Source: Lachnospiraceae bacterium
GTDB lineage: Bacteria; Bacillota; Clostridia; Lachnospirales; Lachnospiraceae
Assembly (NCBI GenBank): GCA_017453065.1
Contig: JAFTKW010000015.1
Coordinates: 372,001-436,000, forward strand
Direction: 5' to 3'
Length of the DNA: 64,000 nt
Both the position numbers and the translations under genes were made by a program. Position 1 is the first letter of the stretch. Every line of letters begins with the position of its first letter. This document shows, piece by piece, positions 1 through 8,819 of this stretch. The notes beneath the pieces are model-generated. The model saw only the letters and a program-made list of their open reading frames with translations. It was not told the DNA's origin and made no database searches.

Positions 1-1
1 T

Positions 2-1321
2 GAGGCGGCAGATGTGGTGCGAATTATGAGTATCCACAAGAGTAAGGGACTGGAGTTTCCTGTCACTTTTGTCAGTGGTCTTGCAAAGAAATTTAACAAG
101 CAGGACACAGCCAAAGCAGTGATTACAGATATGGATTTGGGCATTGGTGTGAAGTATGTCAACGTGGAGCAAAGGACTATCACAGATACACTGCGCAAAA
201 ATGCCATTGCAGCGAATATGCTGGCAGAGAGTATAGCAGAAGAGATTCGAGTGCTATATGTGGCACTTACCAGAGCCAAGGAAAAACTGATTTTGACTGG
301 AAGTGCGGATTTGACCAAATTGGAAGTGGAAGAGCTATCCAGAGAGCAGCAGCTTGGCTTAGAGAAAGTGACGTACCGAAATACAGGCGTGATGCAGGAA
401 GATGCTAAGTTTACCTATGGAGAGACTTTGGCAGCGGATGGATTTATAGACTGGATACTTCCTTTGACAGCAGAATTTACAGGATATGAGTTTGGAGACA
501 TGGACGCTGCCAAGCTTGCACAGGGCATGGAAGAGGGACAGAGACTAATTGCACTGGAGCATTTGGAAGGCAAGACAGACGAGCAATTATTGGATACTCT
601 AATGCACAATTTTGAATTTGTCTATCCATATCAGAATTTGGCGGGACTTTATACCAAGACTACGGTTACAGAACTTAAGATGGCGGCTATGGAGGACAAG
701 GACGAGGGAGCATTCCATGCCTTTGAAAATGAGGAAGTGGTGGCTTACATTCCAAAATTCATGAAGGAAGAGGAAACTGTATCGGGAACCACTCGCGGTA
801 GTGCTTTCCACAAAGTGATGGAACTCCTGGATGTGGTAAGTCTTCTCTCTGTAGAAGGGGATGCCAGAAAGGCGGCTATCTATGCCCAGTTAAACCAGAT
901 GGTGCAAACCGGGAAACTTAGCGAAGAGTATCGAAAAGCCATCTCCGTACGCAAGATAGAAACCTTCTTGGAAGGTGAATTGGCTAAGCGTATGGCGAAG
1001 GCAGATGCAAAGAAATTGGTATGGAGAGAGCAACCATTTGTATACGGAGTACCTGCTTCCAGACTGGAGAAAGAGGGACAGAAATTCCCAGAGGATGAAA
1101 TACTTTTGATTCAGGGTATTGTAGACTTGTTCTTCGAAGAGGATGGCCAGCTGGTGTTAGTAGACTACAAGACCGATGTGGTGGAGGCTCCACAGGCCTT
1201 GATAGACAGATATCAGACACAGATTGATTACTATCAGGAGGCTCTGGAAAAATTGACTGGTAAGAAGGTGAAGGAGAGGATTTTGTACTCTTTCTTTTTT
1301 GGACAGGAAGTTGTATTGTAA
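2..1321 (+). CDS. addA: ATP-dependent helicase/nuclease subunit A, 3' part
   Basis: This is the C-terminal 440 or so residues of AddA, the helicase-nuclease subunit that with AddB processes double-strand breaks for recombination. The reading frame is open to the first base of the window, so the gene starts upstream. Seen: UvrD-type motif near the start (MSIHKSKGLEFPVTFV), motif VI (EEIRVLYVALTRAKEKL), and a C-terminal PD-(D/E)XK nuclease core (IQGIVDLFF...LVLVDYKTD). A strong terminator follows directly, so this is the last gene of its operon; addB would be expected upstream, which is inference. Confidence 0.95.
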   Translation, partial: EAADVVRIMSIHKSKGLEFPVTFVSGLAKKFNKQDTAKAVITDMDLGIGVKYVNVEQRTITDTLRKNAIAANMLAESIAEEIRVLYVALTRAKEKLILTGSADLTKLEVEELSREQQLGLEKVTYRNTGVMQEDAKFTYGETLAADGFIDWILPLTAEFTGYEFGDMDAAKLAQGMEEGQRLIALEHLEGKTDEQLLDTLMHNFEFVYPYQNLAGLYTKTTVTELKMAAMEDKDEGAFHAFENEEVVAYIPKFMKEEETVSGTTRGSAFHKVMELLDVVSLLSVEGDARKAAIYAQLNQMVQTGKLSEEYRKAISVRKIETFLEGELAKRMAKADAKKLVWREQPFVYGVPASRLEKEGQKFPEDEILLIQGIVDLFFEEDGQLVLVDYKTDVVEAPQALIDRYQTQIDYYQEALEKLTGKKVKERILYSFFFGQEVVL

Positions 1322-1338
1322 ATTCGGCTTTTTTAAAG

Positions 1339-1375
1339 GTCAAGCACAATTGGTCACATTTGTGCTTGACTTTTT
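1339..1375 (+). terminator. Intrinsic terminator after addA
   Basis: Inverted arms GTCAAGCACAA (1339-1349) and TTGTGCTTGAC (1360-1370) followed by TTTTT. Confidence 0.9.
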
Positions 1376-1410
1376 GAATTCACTGCTTTATAGTGATGAA
1401 GAAAATAATA

Positions 1411-1508
1411 GAACCGCTAGGGGAGCACATTGCTGAGATTGGAACTAGCCTAGGAAAGTTCCTAACCCTCATTACTTGACCCGGACAATGCCGGCGTAAG
1501 GAAGCACA
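1411..1508 (+). ncRNA. TPP riboswitch (THI element)
   Basis: The conserved thiamine pyrophosphate aptamer core is readable: GGGGAGCAC, then GCTGAGATT, then ACCC and TTGACCCGGACAATGCCGG followed by CGTAAGGAAGC. These match the universally conserved THI-box segments (GGGGUGC, CUGAGA, ACCCUU, CCUGAUCUGGAUAAUGCCAGCGUAGGGAA) in order and spacing. It lies 80 bases upstream of a ThiT-type transporter gene, the expected target. Ligand binding should lower expression. Confidence 0.95.
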
Positions 1509-1589
1509 CCTATGTTGAAACTACGTTTGTGGATTCGATAACATAGGTTATTTATGTGTTCCTCCTCGCGCAGCGAAGGAGGATTTTTT
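1508..1589 (+). promoter_or_regulatory. Expression platform: hairpins that occlude the thiT ribosome site
   Basis: Downstream of the aptamer a stem ACCTATGTT/AACATAGGT (1508-1516 with 1540-1548) is followed by a second hairpin, CCTCCT (1561-1566) with AGGAGG (1577-1582). The second hairpin contains the whole Shine-Dalgarno sequence of thiT and is followed by TTTTTT. It could act as a translation block, a terminator, or both. Seen: pairing and T run. Inferred: that it is the riboswitch OFF structure. Confidence 0.7.
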
Positions 1590-2270
1590 ATGTTTCAAAG
1601 TCTTTATGAAGTTGTAGTCAACGATTGGGGCGAGACTACCTACGTCCCTACCACACTGGGCAATATTTTGCTCGTGATTTTGATTTGTCTGTTTTTGTTT
1701 GGCGCTATGTTGTTTGCCAAGGGCAAAAACAAAGAAAAGAAACTGTCGGTTAAGCAGCTGTCTTACTGTGCAGTCTCTATTGCACTTGGATCTATTTTGT
1801 CTATGATCAAGATGATTGATTTCCCAACGGGAGGTTCCGCAACACTTCTCTCTATGCTTGCCATTTGCCTTCCAGGATATTGGTTTGGACTCGGCGCAGG
1901 AATCATGACGGGAGTGGCTCATGGAGTATTACAACTTTTGATGGGGCCATACGTGCTCTATCCAACACAGCTTGTGGTAGACTATATATTGGCGTTTGGA
2001 GCCTTGGGGTTGTCTGGATTGTTTGCGGGACAAAAGTGGGGATTACAAAAAGGCTATATGGCAGCTATTCTTGGAAGATATGTGTTCGCAGTGCTGTCGG
2101 GATGGATTTTCTTTGGAATGTACGCATGGGAAGGCTGGGGAGCCCTTAGTTATTCATTGGTGTACAATGGTATATACATATTTACAGAAGCAGCAATTAC
2201 ACTTGTTATTTTATTCTTGCCACCTGTAAGAAAAGGATTGGCTTACTTAAAGAAACTTGCCTGCGAATAA
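1590..2270 (+). CDS. thiT: ECF thiamine transporter S component, ThiT family
   Basis: This is an integral membrane substrate-binding (S) component of an energy-coupling-factor importer; ThiT proteins bind thiamine and use the shared EcfA/A'/T module, which is not in this window. The protein is 226 aa with about six membrane segments and the family pattern FPTGGSATLLSMLAICLPGY followed by G..AGIMTGVAHGVLQ. I start it at ATG 1590 because AGGAGG lies 7 bases upstream; an upstream in-frame ATG at 1554 has no ribosome site and would lie inside the regulatory hairpin. The TPP riboswitch directly upstream supports thiamine as substrate. It stands alone in its unit. Confidence 0.93.
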   Translation: MFQSLYEVVVNDWGETTYVPTTLGNILLVILICLFLFGAMLFAKGKNKEKKLSVKQLSYCAVSIALGSILSMIKMIDFPTGGSATLLSMLAICLPGYWFGLGAGIMTGVAHGVLQLLMGPYVLYPTQLVVDYILAFGALGLSGLFAGQKWGLQKGYMAAILGRYVFAVLSGWIFFGMYAWEGWGALSYSLVYNGIYIFTEAAITLVILFLPPVRKGLAYLKKLACE

Positions 2271-2374
2271 GCACATTCGATAATTGTTATTTTGTTTGGA
2301 AATTTATGGAAATTGTGTTATATTAATTTAGATAGTATGTAGGAAAGAATGTCGAGAAGGATATAGCACAAAGG

Positions 2375-3295
2375 ATGAAAGAAAAGATTTGGGGTAAGAT
2401 TGTACTTGCTAGGAAGGAAGCATGGGGGCTTCTGACAGTAGGTCTTTTGCTGGGGATTATTCTAGCGTTTTGTTCGGAAGCTTCGTCGGTTCATTTTCTA
2501 ACGCAGCAGGTACAAAAGGCTGCTGGTTACCAGCAACAGGTGGTATGGGCTGCAACAATGGATTTGGCGGACGAACTGGAAGATGAGGCGCTTAGAGAGT
2601 TCTATGAAAAGGTGGCAAAACTGCAGCCAACGTTTACGGGAAAGAAAGATTCTCCAGTGACAAAGGAACAGATGCTGTGCCTGGAAGCGGACAAAAATGG
2701 ATTGCTGGTAGGGATTGACCCGGGGCACCTAGGAAGAACTTACAATGGATATGTTAATGTTGGTGCTGTCAGTACCAATGGTGTCACAGAATATGAATTT
2801 GCCTTGGAAATTGGACTTTTGTTAAAACAGGAATTAATTTCCAGAGGTTATGATGTTCTGATGATTCGTGAAACCAATGATCGCAAGAACTATAAGCTGG
2901 ATGCGGGCGAGAGAGCACAGATGGCCAATGAGGCAGAGTGCGATATTTTGGTTGCCCTTCATTGGGATAGTAACGATGACCCAACCCACCATGGCTATCA
3001 TACGATCTACAAAGGAAACAGGCAGACAGAATCTTATCGTTTGGCGCTGGCTATCAGCGATGCTTACGGAGAGGCTGTAGAAGGCAATATTGCGCAACTG
3101 CGAAGACCGATGAAACGAACAGACCTTTGGGAGTTGAATCGGGCAGAGATGCCAACTACCTTTATAGAGATGGGATATGCGTCCAATGAGAGTGACGCCC
3201 TGTGGCTTACCAACTCGGAGAATCACTCCATTATTGTAGAAGGGATTGCCAACGGAATAGATGATTTCTTTTTCCCAGATGATGTAGCAAAATAG
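2375..3295 (+). CDS. N-acetylmuramoyl-L-alanine amidase, membrane-linked
   Basis: The protein (306 aa) has a cytoplasmic basic start, one membrane segment at about residues 18-36 and an extracytoplasmic Amidase_3 domain from about residue 109 to the end. Zinc and catalytic residues are visible in VGIDPGHLG (His), TEYEFALEIG (Glu), ILVALHWDSN (His) and TFIEMGYASN (Glu). Such enzymes cut the bond between N-acetylmuramic acid and the stem peptide during cell separation, growth or spore formation. The segment between membrane anchor and catalytic domain (about 37-108) is a helical linker I do not recognise. A perfect terminator follows. The ribosome site is only moderate (GAGAAGG, 14 bases upstream). 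Confidence 0.9.
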   Translation: MKEKIWGKIVLARKEAWGLLTVGLLLGIILAFCSEASSVHFLTQQVQKAAGYQQQVVWAATMDLADELEDEALREFYEKVAKLQPTFTGKKDSPVTKEQMLCLEADKNGLLVGIDPGHLGRTYNGYVNVGAVSTNGVTEYEFALEIGLLLKQELISRGYDVLMIRETNDRKNYKLDAGERAQMANEAECDILVALHWDSNDDPTHHGYHTIYKGNRQTESYRLALAISDAYGEAVEGNIAQLRRPMKRTDLWELNRAEMPTTFIEMGYASNESDALWLTNSENHSIIVEGIANGIDDFFFPDDVAK

Positions 3296-3298
3296 CGA

Positions 3299-3328
3299 GA
3301 TGTCTCCTTTTTGGGAGACATCTTTTTT
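3299..3328 (+). terminator. Intrinsic terminator
   Basis: Arms GATGTCTCC and GGAGACATC around TTTTTG, followed by six T. Confidence 0.92.
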
Positions 3329-3397
3329 CGCGTTTGATTGTATTTAAGGGTAGAAGGTGGTACAATGAAGGTTAAGATTTGCAAAGAGGAGAAGGCG

Positions 3398-4111
3398 ATG
3401 TATCAGAATTATATTTTTGACTTATACGGCACTTTGGTAGATATACATACAGATGAGTTTAAACCTTCTCTTTGGAGACAGATGGCATCTTTTTACTCCC
3501 TAAAGGGTGCGGAGTATCAAGGAAAAGAACTGATGAAGGATTACCTGAGACTGGTGGATATGGAGCAGGAACGCCTAGCCAGAAAGCAACAGATGGAAAT
3601 CTCTCATGTTGAGATTGTTTTGGACAAGGTTTTTGCAAAACTTTACTCTCAAAAAGGAGTGAAGGCGAGCAAGCAGTTGGTGGAAGATACCATGGTAATG
3701 TTTCGTATGCTTTCTACTTCTCATATAAGGCTATTTCCGGGAGTGAAAGACTTGCTATTAAGACTTCGTGCGGATGGCAAGGGAATCTATCTTTTGTCCA
3801 ATGCACAGGCCAATTTTACAAGACCGGAGATGAAGATGCTTGGCATCTATGACTGTTTTGACGGAATCCTTTATTCATCAGATGCGTTGGTTAAGAAACC
3901 AAGTGGAGTTTTTTATCAGATGTTGTTTGATAAATATCAGCTTGGCAAAGAGACCGCTGTAATGGTAGGAAACGATGCCAGAGCAGATATGATAGGTGCG
4001 GCTGATTTTGGTATTCCTGGACTTTATGTGCGAACGGATGAGTCTTGGCGACCAGACGAATTGCCAAACGGTTGTTATGAAATAAAACATATTGGAGAGG
4101 TATACCCATGA
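3398..4111 (+). CDS. HAD-superfamily hydrolase (YjjG-like)
   Basis: A soluble phosphatase-type protein of 237 aa. HAD motif I is FDLYGTLVD near the N-terminus, where the usual DxDGT is DLYGT, so the second acidic residue is replaced by Tyr as in some YjjG-type nucleotidases. Motif II is YLLSNAQ, motif III is KKPSG, motif IV is MVGNDARADMIGA. Start chosen at ATG 3398 because AGGAG lies just upstream; in-frame starts at 3338 and 3365 add an unrelated tail. Its last codon overlaps the next gene (ATGA), so it is translationally coupled to the TRIC-like gene. The substrate cannot be told from sequence. Confidence 0.85.
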   Translation: MYQNYIFDLYGTLVDIHTDEFKPSLWRQMASFYSLKGAEYQGKELMKDYLRLVDMEQERLARKQQMEISHVEIVLDKVFAKLYSQKGVKASKQLVEDTMVMFRMLSTSHIRLFPGVKDLLLRLRADGKGIYLLSNAQANFTRPEMKMLGIYDCFDGILYSSDALVKKPSGVFYQMLFDKYQLGKETAVMVGNDARADMIGAADFGIPGLYVRTDESWRPDELPNGCYEIKHIGEVYP

Positions 4112-4779
4112 ATTTGCCAGGACATTTGTTTGAAATACTGGAGATCGTAGGAACCATTTCTTTTGCGGTGTCTGGTGCCATGGTTGCGGTGCGTAAGAGA
4201 GTGGATTTATTTGGCGTTCTAGTTTTGGGGGTAATCACGGCTTTGGGTGGAGGACTTCTCCGTGACGTGATCTTGGGACAAATTCCGCCAGCTATGTTTG
4301 TGAATAAGAGATTTGTGCTCATGGCGCTTGTCACGTCTCTACTGGTGTTTGTGGTGGCGAGAGCCTTTAAAGACAGATATCTTTCCAGTGAAGTGTTGAT
4401 AGATCAGATTAACAATGTATTTGATGCCCTTGGATTAGGTGCGTTTGCAGTAATCGGCTCACAGGTTGCGATTAGTGCAGGGTATAAAGACAATATGCTT
4501 TTGGTAGTCTGCATGGGCATGATTACAGGCATAGGTGGTGGTCTGATTCGAGATTTGATGGTGATGGAAATCCCTTTTGTACTGCGTCACAGGGTATATG
4601 CAGTGGCAGCAATAACGGGTGCTATTTTATTTGCTGTATTGGATAGAATAGCGGTTCCGGAGTGGATTGCTGTTTTTGCGGGCGTAGTTTGGGTGTTTGG
4701 CATGCGCATGCTTGCCACAAAGTACAAATGGAATCTGCCAAAAGCGATAGGAGATGAGGATATTGATGCACAGTGCTAA
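4108..4779 (+). CDS. TRIC-family (UPF0126/YadS) membrane protein
   Basis: A 223-residue membrane protein with about seven segments built from two copies of the UPF0126 unit. The repeat is easy to see: GALGGGLLRDVILGQ-like sequence (ALGGGLLRDVILGQIP) in the first half and GIGGGLIRDLMVMEIP in the second. Bacterial members form trimeric cation channels; some near relatives have been linked to small-metabolite transport, so the substrate stays open. Ribosome site GGAGAGG upstream. Overlaps both neighbours, forming one operon with the HAD and MATE genes. Confidence 0.9.
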   Translation: MNLPGHLFEILEIVGTISFAVSGAMVAVRKRVDLFGVLVLGVITALGGGLLRDVILGQIPPAMFVNKRFVLMALVTSLLVFVVARAFKDRYLSSEVLIDQINNVFDALGLGAFAVIGSQVAISAGYKDNMLLVVCMGMITGIGGGLIRDLMVMEIPFVLRHRVYAVAAITGAILFAVLDRIAVPEWIAVFAGVVWVFGMRMLATKYKWNLPKAIGDEDIDAQC

Positions 4780-6133
4780 ATGGCAGGACAACAAAAAATA
4801 TATCAAAGATGCCTTTCGTATGGCGTGGCCTTCTGTTATAGAGTCTTTTTGTGTTTCGTTTGTAGGCATGGTTGACTCCATGATGGTAAGTAAGCTTGGT
4901 TCCTATGCGGTGGCTGCAGTAGGGCTGACTACACAGCCTAAATTCATTTGTCTTGCTATGTTCATAGCAACCAATGTGTCAGTATCGGCGCTGGTTGCAC
5001 GCAGAAAAGGAGAACAGAACAGAGAAGACGCTAACAGGGTACTGCTGACGGCACTTACCTTTGTATTGTTTGCAGGTGTGATTGTAAGTTTATTGGCCAT
5101 TCTCTTAGCGGACCCTGTCATTGCAATGATGGGTTCTCAAGCAGATACGCACGATAGTGCGGTTTCGTATTTCCGCATCATTATGGCGGGCATTATTTTC
5201 AATATTGTGACATTGGTAATCAATGCTGCACAGAGAGGATCTGGAAACACTAAGATTTCTATGAGGACCAATCTGACTTCTAATATTGTAAATGTCATTG
5301 GGAACTATCTCTTGATAGAGGGGCATTTGGGGTTCCCCGCATGGGGCATCGAGGGAGCGGCAATTGCCACGGTGATTGGTTCTATGGTAGCTTGTGGGAT
5401 GAGCATTTACTCTTTGTTTGAAAGCAGAAGTTTTGTGAATATACCATGGGCAATTTCAAACAAGTTGAGAGCTACCTGGGCGAATGCCAAGCAACTGTTT
5501 AAATTAGCATCCAACGTATTTGTAGAACAGATATTCCTTCGCATTGGCTTCCTTTCGGTATCTGTGATGGCAGCCAATTTAGGAACGCAACAATTTGCGG
5601 TTCACCAGGTGGGTATGAATGTGATGTCCCTGTCATTTTCCTTTGGGGATGGTATGCAGGTGGCTGCAGTGAGTCTGATTGGGCAGAGCTTAGGTCAGAA
5701 AGACCCGGAAAAAGCGAAGCGTTATGGAATCATATGTCAACGAATGGGAAACATTATCTCTATAGTTTTATCCATACTATATCTGGTAGCAGGCAGATGG
5801 TTCTTTGGACTATATTTTGACAAAGCAACTGAGGCAACTGCGATTTCACTGGGTGTGGAGATCATGCGAGTGATGGTGTTTATCGTGCTGATGCAAGTGT
5901 CACAAGTGATTTATATGGGATGTCTGAGGGGTGCAGGCGATGTAAGGTTTACAACCATCGCATCTATCATCAGTGTCACCTTTATCAGACCACTCAGTTC
6001 TTTCCTTTTTGCATACGTGTTGTCGCTGGGAGTCATTGGAATCTGGATTGGTGTCATAGGAGATCAGCTTTGCAGGTTGATACTTACCAGTTGGCGTTTT
6101 AAATCAGGCAAGTGGACAAAAATTAAAATCTAG
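4766..6133 (+). CDS. MATE-family efflux transporter
   Basis: A 455-residue inner-membrane antiporter with about twelve segments in two six-helix halves (MatE repeats starting near AWPSVIESFCVSFVGMVDSMM and near QLFKLASNVFVEQIFLRIGF). MATE proteins exchange Na+ or H+ for cationic drugs and metabolites. The start at 4766 is preferred because GATGAGG is correctly spaced; an in-frame ATG at 4754 has its possible ribosome site too close. The gene overlaps the end of the TRIC-like gene, so the two are cotranscribed. No dedicated regulator is next to it. Confidence 0.92.
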   Translation: MHSAKWQDNKKYIKDAFRMAWPSVIESFCVSFVGMVDSMMVSKLGSYAVAAVGLTTQPKFICLAMFIATNVSVSALVARRKGEQNREDANRVLLTALTFVLFAGVIVSLLAILLADPVIAMMGSQADTHDSAVSYFRIIMAGIIFNIVTLVINAAQRGSGNTKISMRTNLTSNIVNVIGNYLLIEGHLGFPAWGIEGAAIATVIGSMVACGMSIYSLFESRSFVNIPWAISNKLRATWANAKQLFKLASNVFVEQIFLRIGFLSVSVMAANLGTQQFAVHQVGMNVMSLSFSFGDGMQVAAVSLIGQSLGQKDPEKAKRYGIICQRMGNIISIVLSILYLVAGRWFFGLYFDKATEATAISLGVEIMRVMVFIVLMQVSQVIYMGCLRGAGDVRFTTIASIISVTFIRPLSSFLFAYVLSLGVIGIWIGVIGDQLCRLILTSWRFKSGKWTKIKI

Positions 6134-6200
6134 CCCAAAGTAGGTATGTCCTAACTTGGGAAGGCATATATTATAGTATTACATAGGAATGGAGTCGAAT

Positions 6201-7163
6201 ATGATTAATCATTTTTTAGGGACAAATTATCCATTAGTGGCGTTTGTTGGAATACTGGCGGCTTTTGCCGTGACATGTATTTTGCTTTCGAAACTGAGCA
6301 AGTTTCTTCCAAGGGATTTGGGAAGAGAGTTTGCCCATGACGGAAAACTTTCCGCAGGAAAGCCCAGAGGAGCCGGAATCATTTTTATATTGGTATTTGC
6401 AGGGGCAACCATTTTATTTGCTCCCATCTCAGTAGAAACAGTGATTTACTTAATCCTAGTTGTTATAGAGATGTTCACAGGCTATTTTGATGATTCTGCC
6501 AAGGTGCCATGGGGTGAGTACAAGAAAGGTCTATTGGATCTGTTGGTGGCCGCTGCTACAGCAGTTACTTATTTGTTCTTTAATTCCAACGTGATTACCA
6601 TTGCATCCCTGGGGATTCAGATAGCAATACCACTTCCTCTCTATGGAATCTTGATTATGATACTGGTGTGGGCATCTATCAATGTAACCAACTGTGCAGA
6701 TGGTGTGGATGGTCTGTCTGGTACGCTTACCATTGTAACCTTGACTAGTATTTATATTGTGGATCGTATGATGGGGATTTCAGAGGAATTTTCCTTTGTG
6801 ATTTTGCTGTTTGTGGTTTGTATCTTGGGTTATCTTTGGTACAATGCGACGCCAAGCTTTTTGATGATGGGTGATGCAGGTTCCAGAGCTATGGGTATCT
6901 TTATCAGTATCGCAGTGCTGAAGACAGGTATGCCACTTTTGTTCATTCCAGCAGCTTGTATGCTGATTTTGGATGGCGGACTGGGCCTTATGAAGGTCTT
7001 TTTACTTCGTTTTTTGAAGATTCATATCTTCAAGAATACTCGAATGCCTCTGCATGATTTCGTGCGCAAGGACAAAGGCTGGTCTAATACACAGACCGTG
7101 TTCCGATTTGTGATTATTCAGATAGTTATTGCGGTGGCAATGATTTATATGGTAGCGATGTAG
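6201..7163 (+). CDS. MraY/WecA-type glycosyl-1-phosphate transferase (GT4)
   Basis: A polytopic membrane protein of 320 aa of the polyprenyl-phosphate N-acetylhexosaminyl-1-phosphate transferase family. Signature residues seen: the metal-binding YFDDSAKVPWG, the NCADGVDGLSG motif, MGDAGSRAMG and the cytoplasmic RMPLHD loop. The NxADGxDGL pattern is closest to MraY, the enzyme making lipid I, but the gene is far from any mur cluster, so a second MraY or a wall-polymer initiator (TagO/WecA-like) is possible. Start at ATG 6201, with GGAG 8 bases upstream. The following HAD-CPBP gene starts 30 bases later. Confidence 0.85.
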   Translation: MINHFLGTNYPLVAFVGILAAFAVTCILLSKLSKFLPRDLGREFAHDGKLSAGKPRGAGIIFILVFAGATILFAPISVETVIYLILVVIEMFTGYFDDSAKVPWGEYKKGLLDLLVAAATAVTYLFFNSNVITIASLGIQIAIPLPLYGILIMILVWASINVTNCADGVDGLSGTLTIVTLTSIYIVDRMMGISEEFSFVILLFVVCILGYLWYNATPSFLMMGDAGSRAMGIFISIAVLKTGMPLLFIPAACMLILDGGLGLMKVFLLRFLKIHIFKNTRMPLHDFVRKDKGWSNTQTVFRFVIIQIVIAVAMIYMVAM

Positions 7164-7193
7164 TATTACACAAGAAAGTAGTAGGAGAAGTAC

Positions 7194-8684
7194 ATGTACG
7201 ATTATATTTTGTTTGACCTGGATGGTACTTTGACGGACCCAAAGGTGGGGATTACCACTTGCGTTCAGCACGCTCTGAAGGGGATGGGAATCGAGGAACC
7301 TGATCTGGACAAGCTGGAGCCCTTTATTGGGCCGCCTTTGAAAGACAGTTTTATGCAGTTTTACGGGCTTGATAGCGAGCAGGCTGAACAAGCGATTAAA
7401 CTATATAGAGAGCGTTTTTCTACTGTTGGCCTCTATGAAAATGAGGTTTATCCTGGCATACCACAGATGCTTCAGGCCTTGAAGGCAAAGGGCAAGAGAT
7501 TGGCCATCTCTTCCAGCAAACCGACTGTGTATGTAGAACAAATATTGAAACATTTCGAAATACACAAATATTTTGATATAATAGTGGGAAGCGAACTTGA
7601 TGGACGCAGAACAGACAAGAGCGAGGTAGTAGAAGAAGCCCTTAGGCAGCTCCTCGGTGGTGAAAAGAAGCCGCATCAGGATGTAGTAATCGTAGGAGAC
7701 AGAAAGTTTGATGTGGAGGGTGGACAAGCCCATGATATCACTACAGTAGCTGTAAGCTATGGCTACGGACCGATGGAAGAACTAAAGGAAGCAAAGCCAG
7801 AATTCATAGTTCGTTCGGTTCCAGAATTGCAAAAACTGTTGCTTCGTGGCTCTGAAGATGCCAAGTATGAGCCTGCCTTTAACAAAGGCTGGGCGATTCT
7901 GTTTCCTGTGCTGATTGCGTATTTTGTACAGCAGATAGGATTGAATCTGGGAATGTTTCTGATTGCCACGGTGGGTGACTATGTAGCAGGAGCAAGAGAA
8001 TTTTTACTGGTGCTTGATGCAGAGGGGAATATTACGCAGATGACAGGACTTGGAGCGTCGCTTATGATGCTAATCTGCTATTTGATAACTGGCGTTATTT
8101 TGTGGAAGATGAGCAAGTCGGATCTTCTTGCTGCTAAATCACTTACTGGAGACCGCAAGCTTGCGCCAGCAGTATTTAGCAATGTTGGAATCGCAACTCT
8201 TGGCGTAGCGTATGGTGTCAATATTCTCTTTAATTTGGTGGGATTTACAGATACACTTTCTGCCTTCGAGCAGCTTAGGGAGCAGGCTTATGCCACACCT
8301 TTTGTATTGGCAGTGCTGATTTATTGTATTGCAGCTCCGCTGGCGGAAAATTTTCTCTTCAGAGGAATTCTATACAATCGCTTGAAAAAGTACGGAACAC
8401 CTTTGATAGCTGCAATTCTTTCTTCCCTGCTGTTTGGATTGTACAATGGCAACTTGATAGCGGGCTGTTATGGCTTTGTGATTAGTTTGCTGGTTTGCTT
8501 TGTATATGAGCGAACAGGCAAATATGCCATGGCGGTGCTTGTGCATATGTTGGCAAACTTCTGTGCATATTCGCTGACTTACACAGGCATGTTTGCCGGC
8601 GCATTGTTGGGATGGTTGCCTTGCGTACTACTCTTGGGTGCTGGAATATTAGGAATTGTATTTGTGACAAAACATACGGTATAA
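7194..8684 (+). CDS. Fusion: HAD phosphatase (Gph-like) plus CPBP membrane domain
   Basis: A 496-residue two-part protein. Residues 1 to about 215 form a complete HAD phosphatase of the phosphoglycolate-phosphatase type: FDLDGTLTDPKVG (motif I), AISSSKP (II), and VVIVGDRKFDVEGG (IV). Residues about 225-496 form a membrane domain with eight or so segments resembling CPBP (Abi/Rce1-like) intramembrane proteases. In the CPBP part the EExxxR motif reads ENFLFR and the FxxxH motif reads FGLYN, so two catalytic positions are changed; a later H (LVHMLANF) is kept. It may be a non-proteolytic membrane scaffold for the phosphatase. Ribosome site AGGAG upstream; probably in one operon with the GT4 gene. 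Confidence 0.85.
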   Translation: MYDYILFDLDGTLTDPKVGITTCVQHALKGMGIEEPDLDKLEPFIGPPLKDSFMQFYGLDSEQAEQAIKLYRERFSTVGLYENEVYPGIPQMLQALKAKGKRLAISSSKPTVYVEQILKHFEIHKYFDIIVGSELDGRRTDKSEVVEEALRQLLGGEKKPHQDVVIVGDRKFDVEGGQAHDITTVAVSYGYGPMEELKEAKPEFIVRSVPELQKLLLRGSEDAKYEPAFNKGWAILFPVLIAYFVQQIGLNLGMFLIATVGDYVAGAREFLLVLDAEGNITQMTGLGASLMMLICYLITGVILWKMSKSDLLAAKSLTGDRKLAPAVFSNVGIATLGVAYGVNILFNLVGFTDTLSAFEQLREQAYATPFVLAVLIYCIAAPLAENFLFRGILYNRLKKYGTPLIAAILSSLLFGLYNGNLIAGCYGFVISLLVCFVYERTGKYAMAVLVHMLANFCAYSLTYTGMFAGALLGWLPCVLLLGAGILGIVFVTKHTV

Positions 8685-8779
8685 GGTGATTGACAGATTT
8701 GTCATATGAGAAAATGACACTTGGGAATCGCGAAAAATAGCGGTTTCTGAGATTTGAAAATTCAATTAAGATTTAACAA

Positions 8780-8810
8780 AAAAGGACTTCGTTTTCCACG
8801 AAGTCCTTTT
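8780..8810. terminator. Bidirectional terminator between convergent genes
   Basis: Arms AAAAGGACTTCG and CGAAGTCCTTTT around a short loop; A-rich and T-rich flanks serve both the fusion gene and the minus-strand YcxB-like gene. Confidence 0.9.
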
Positions 8811-8819
8811 GTATTCATA

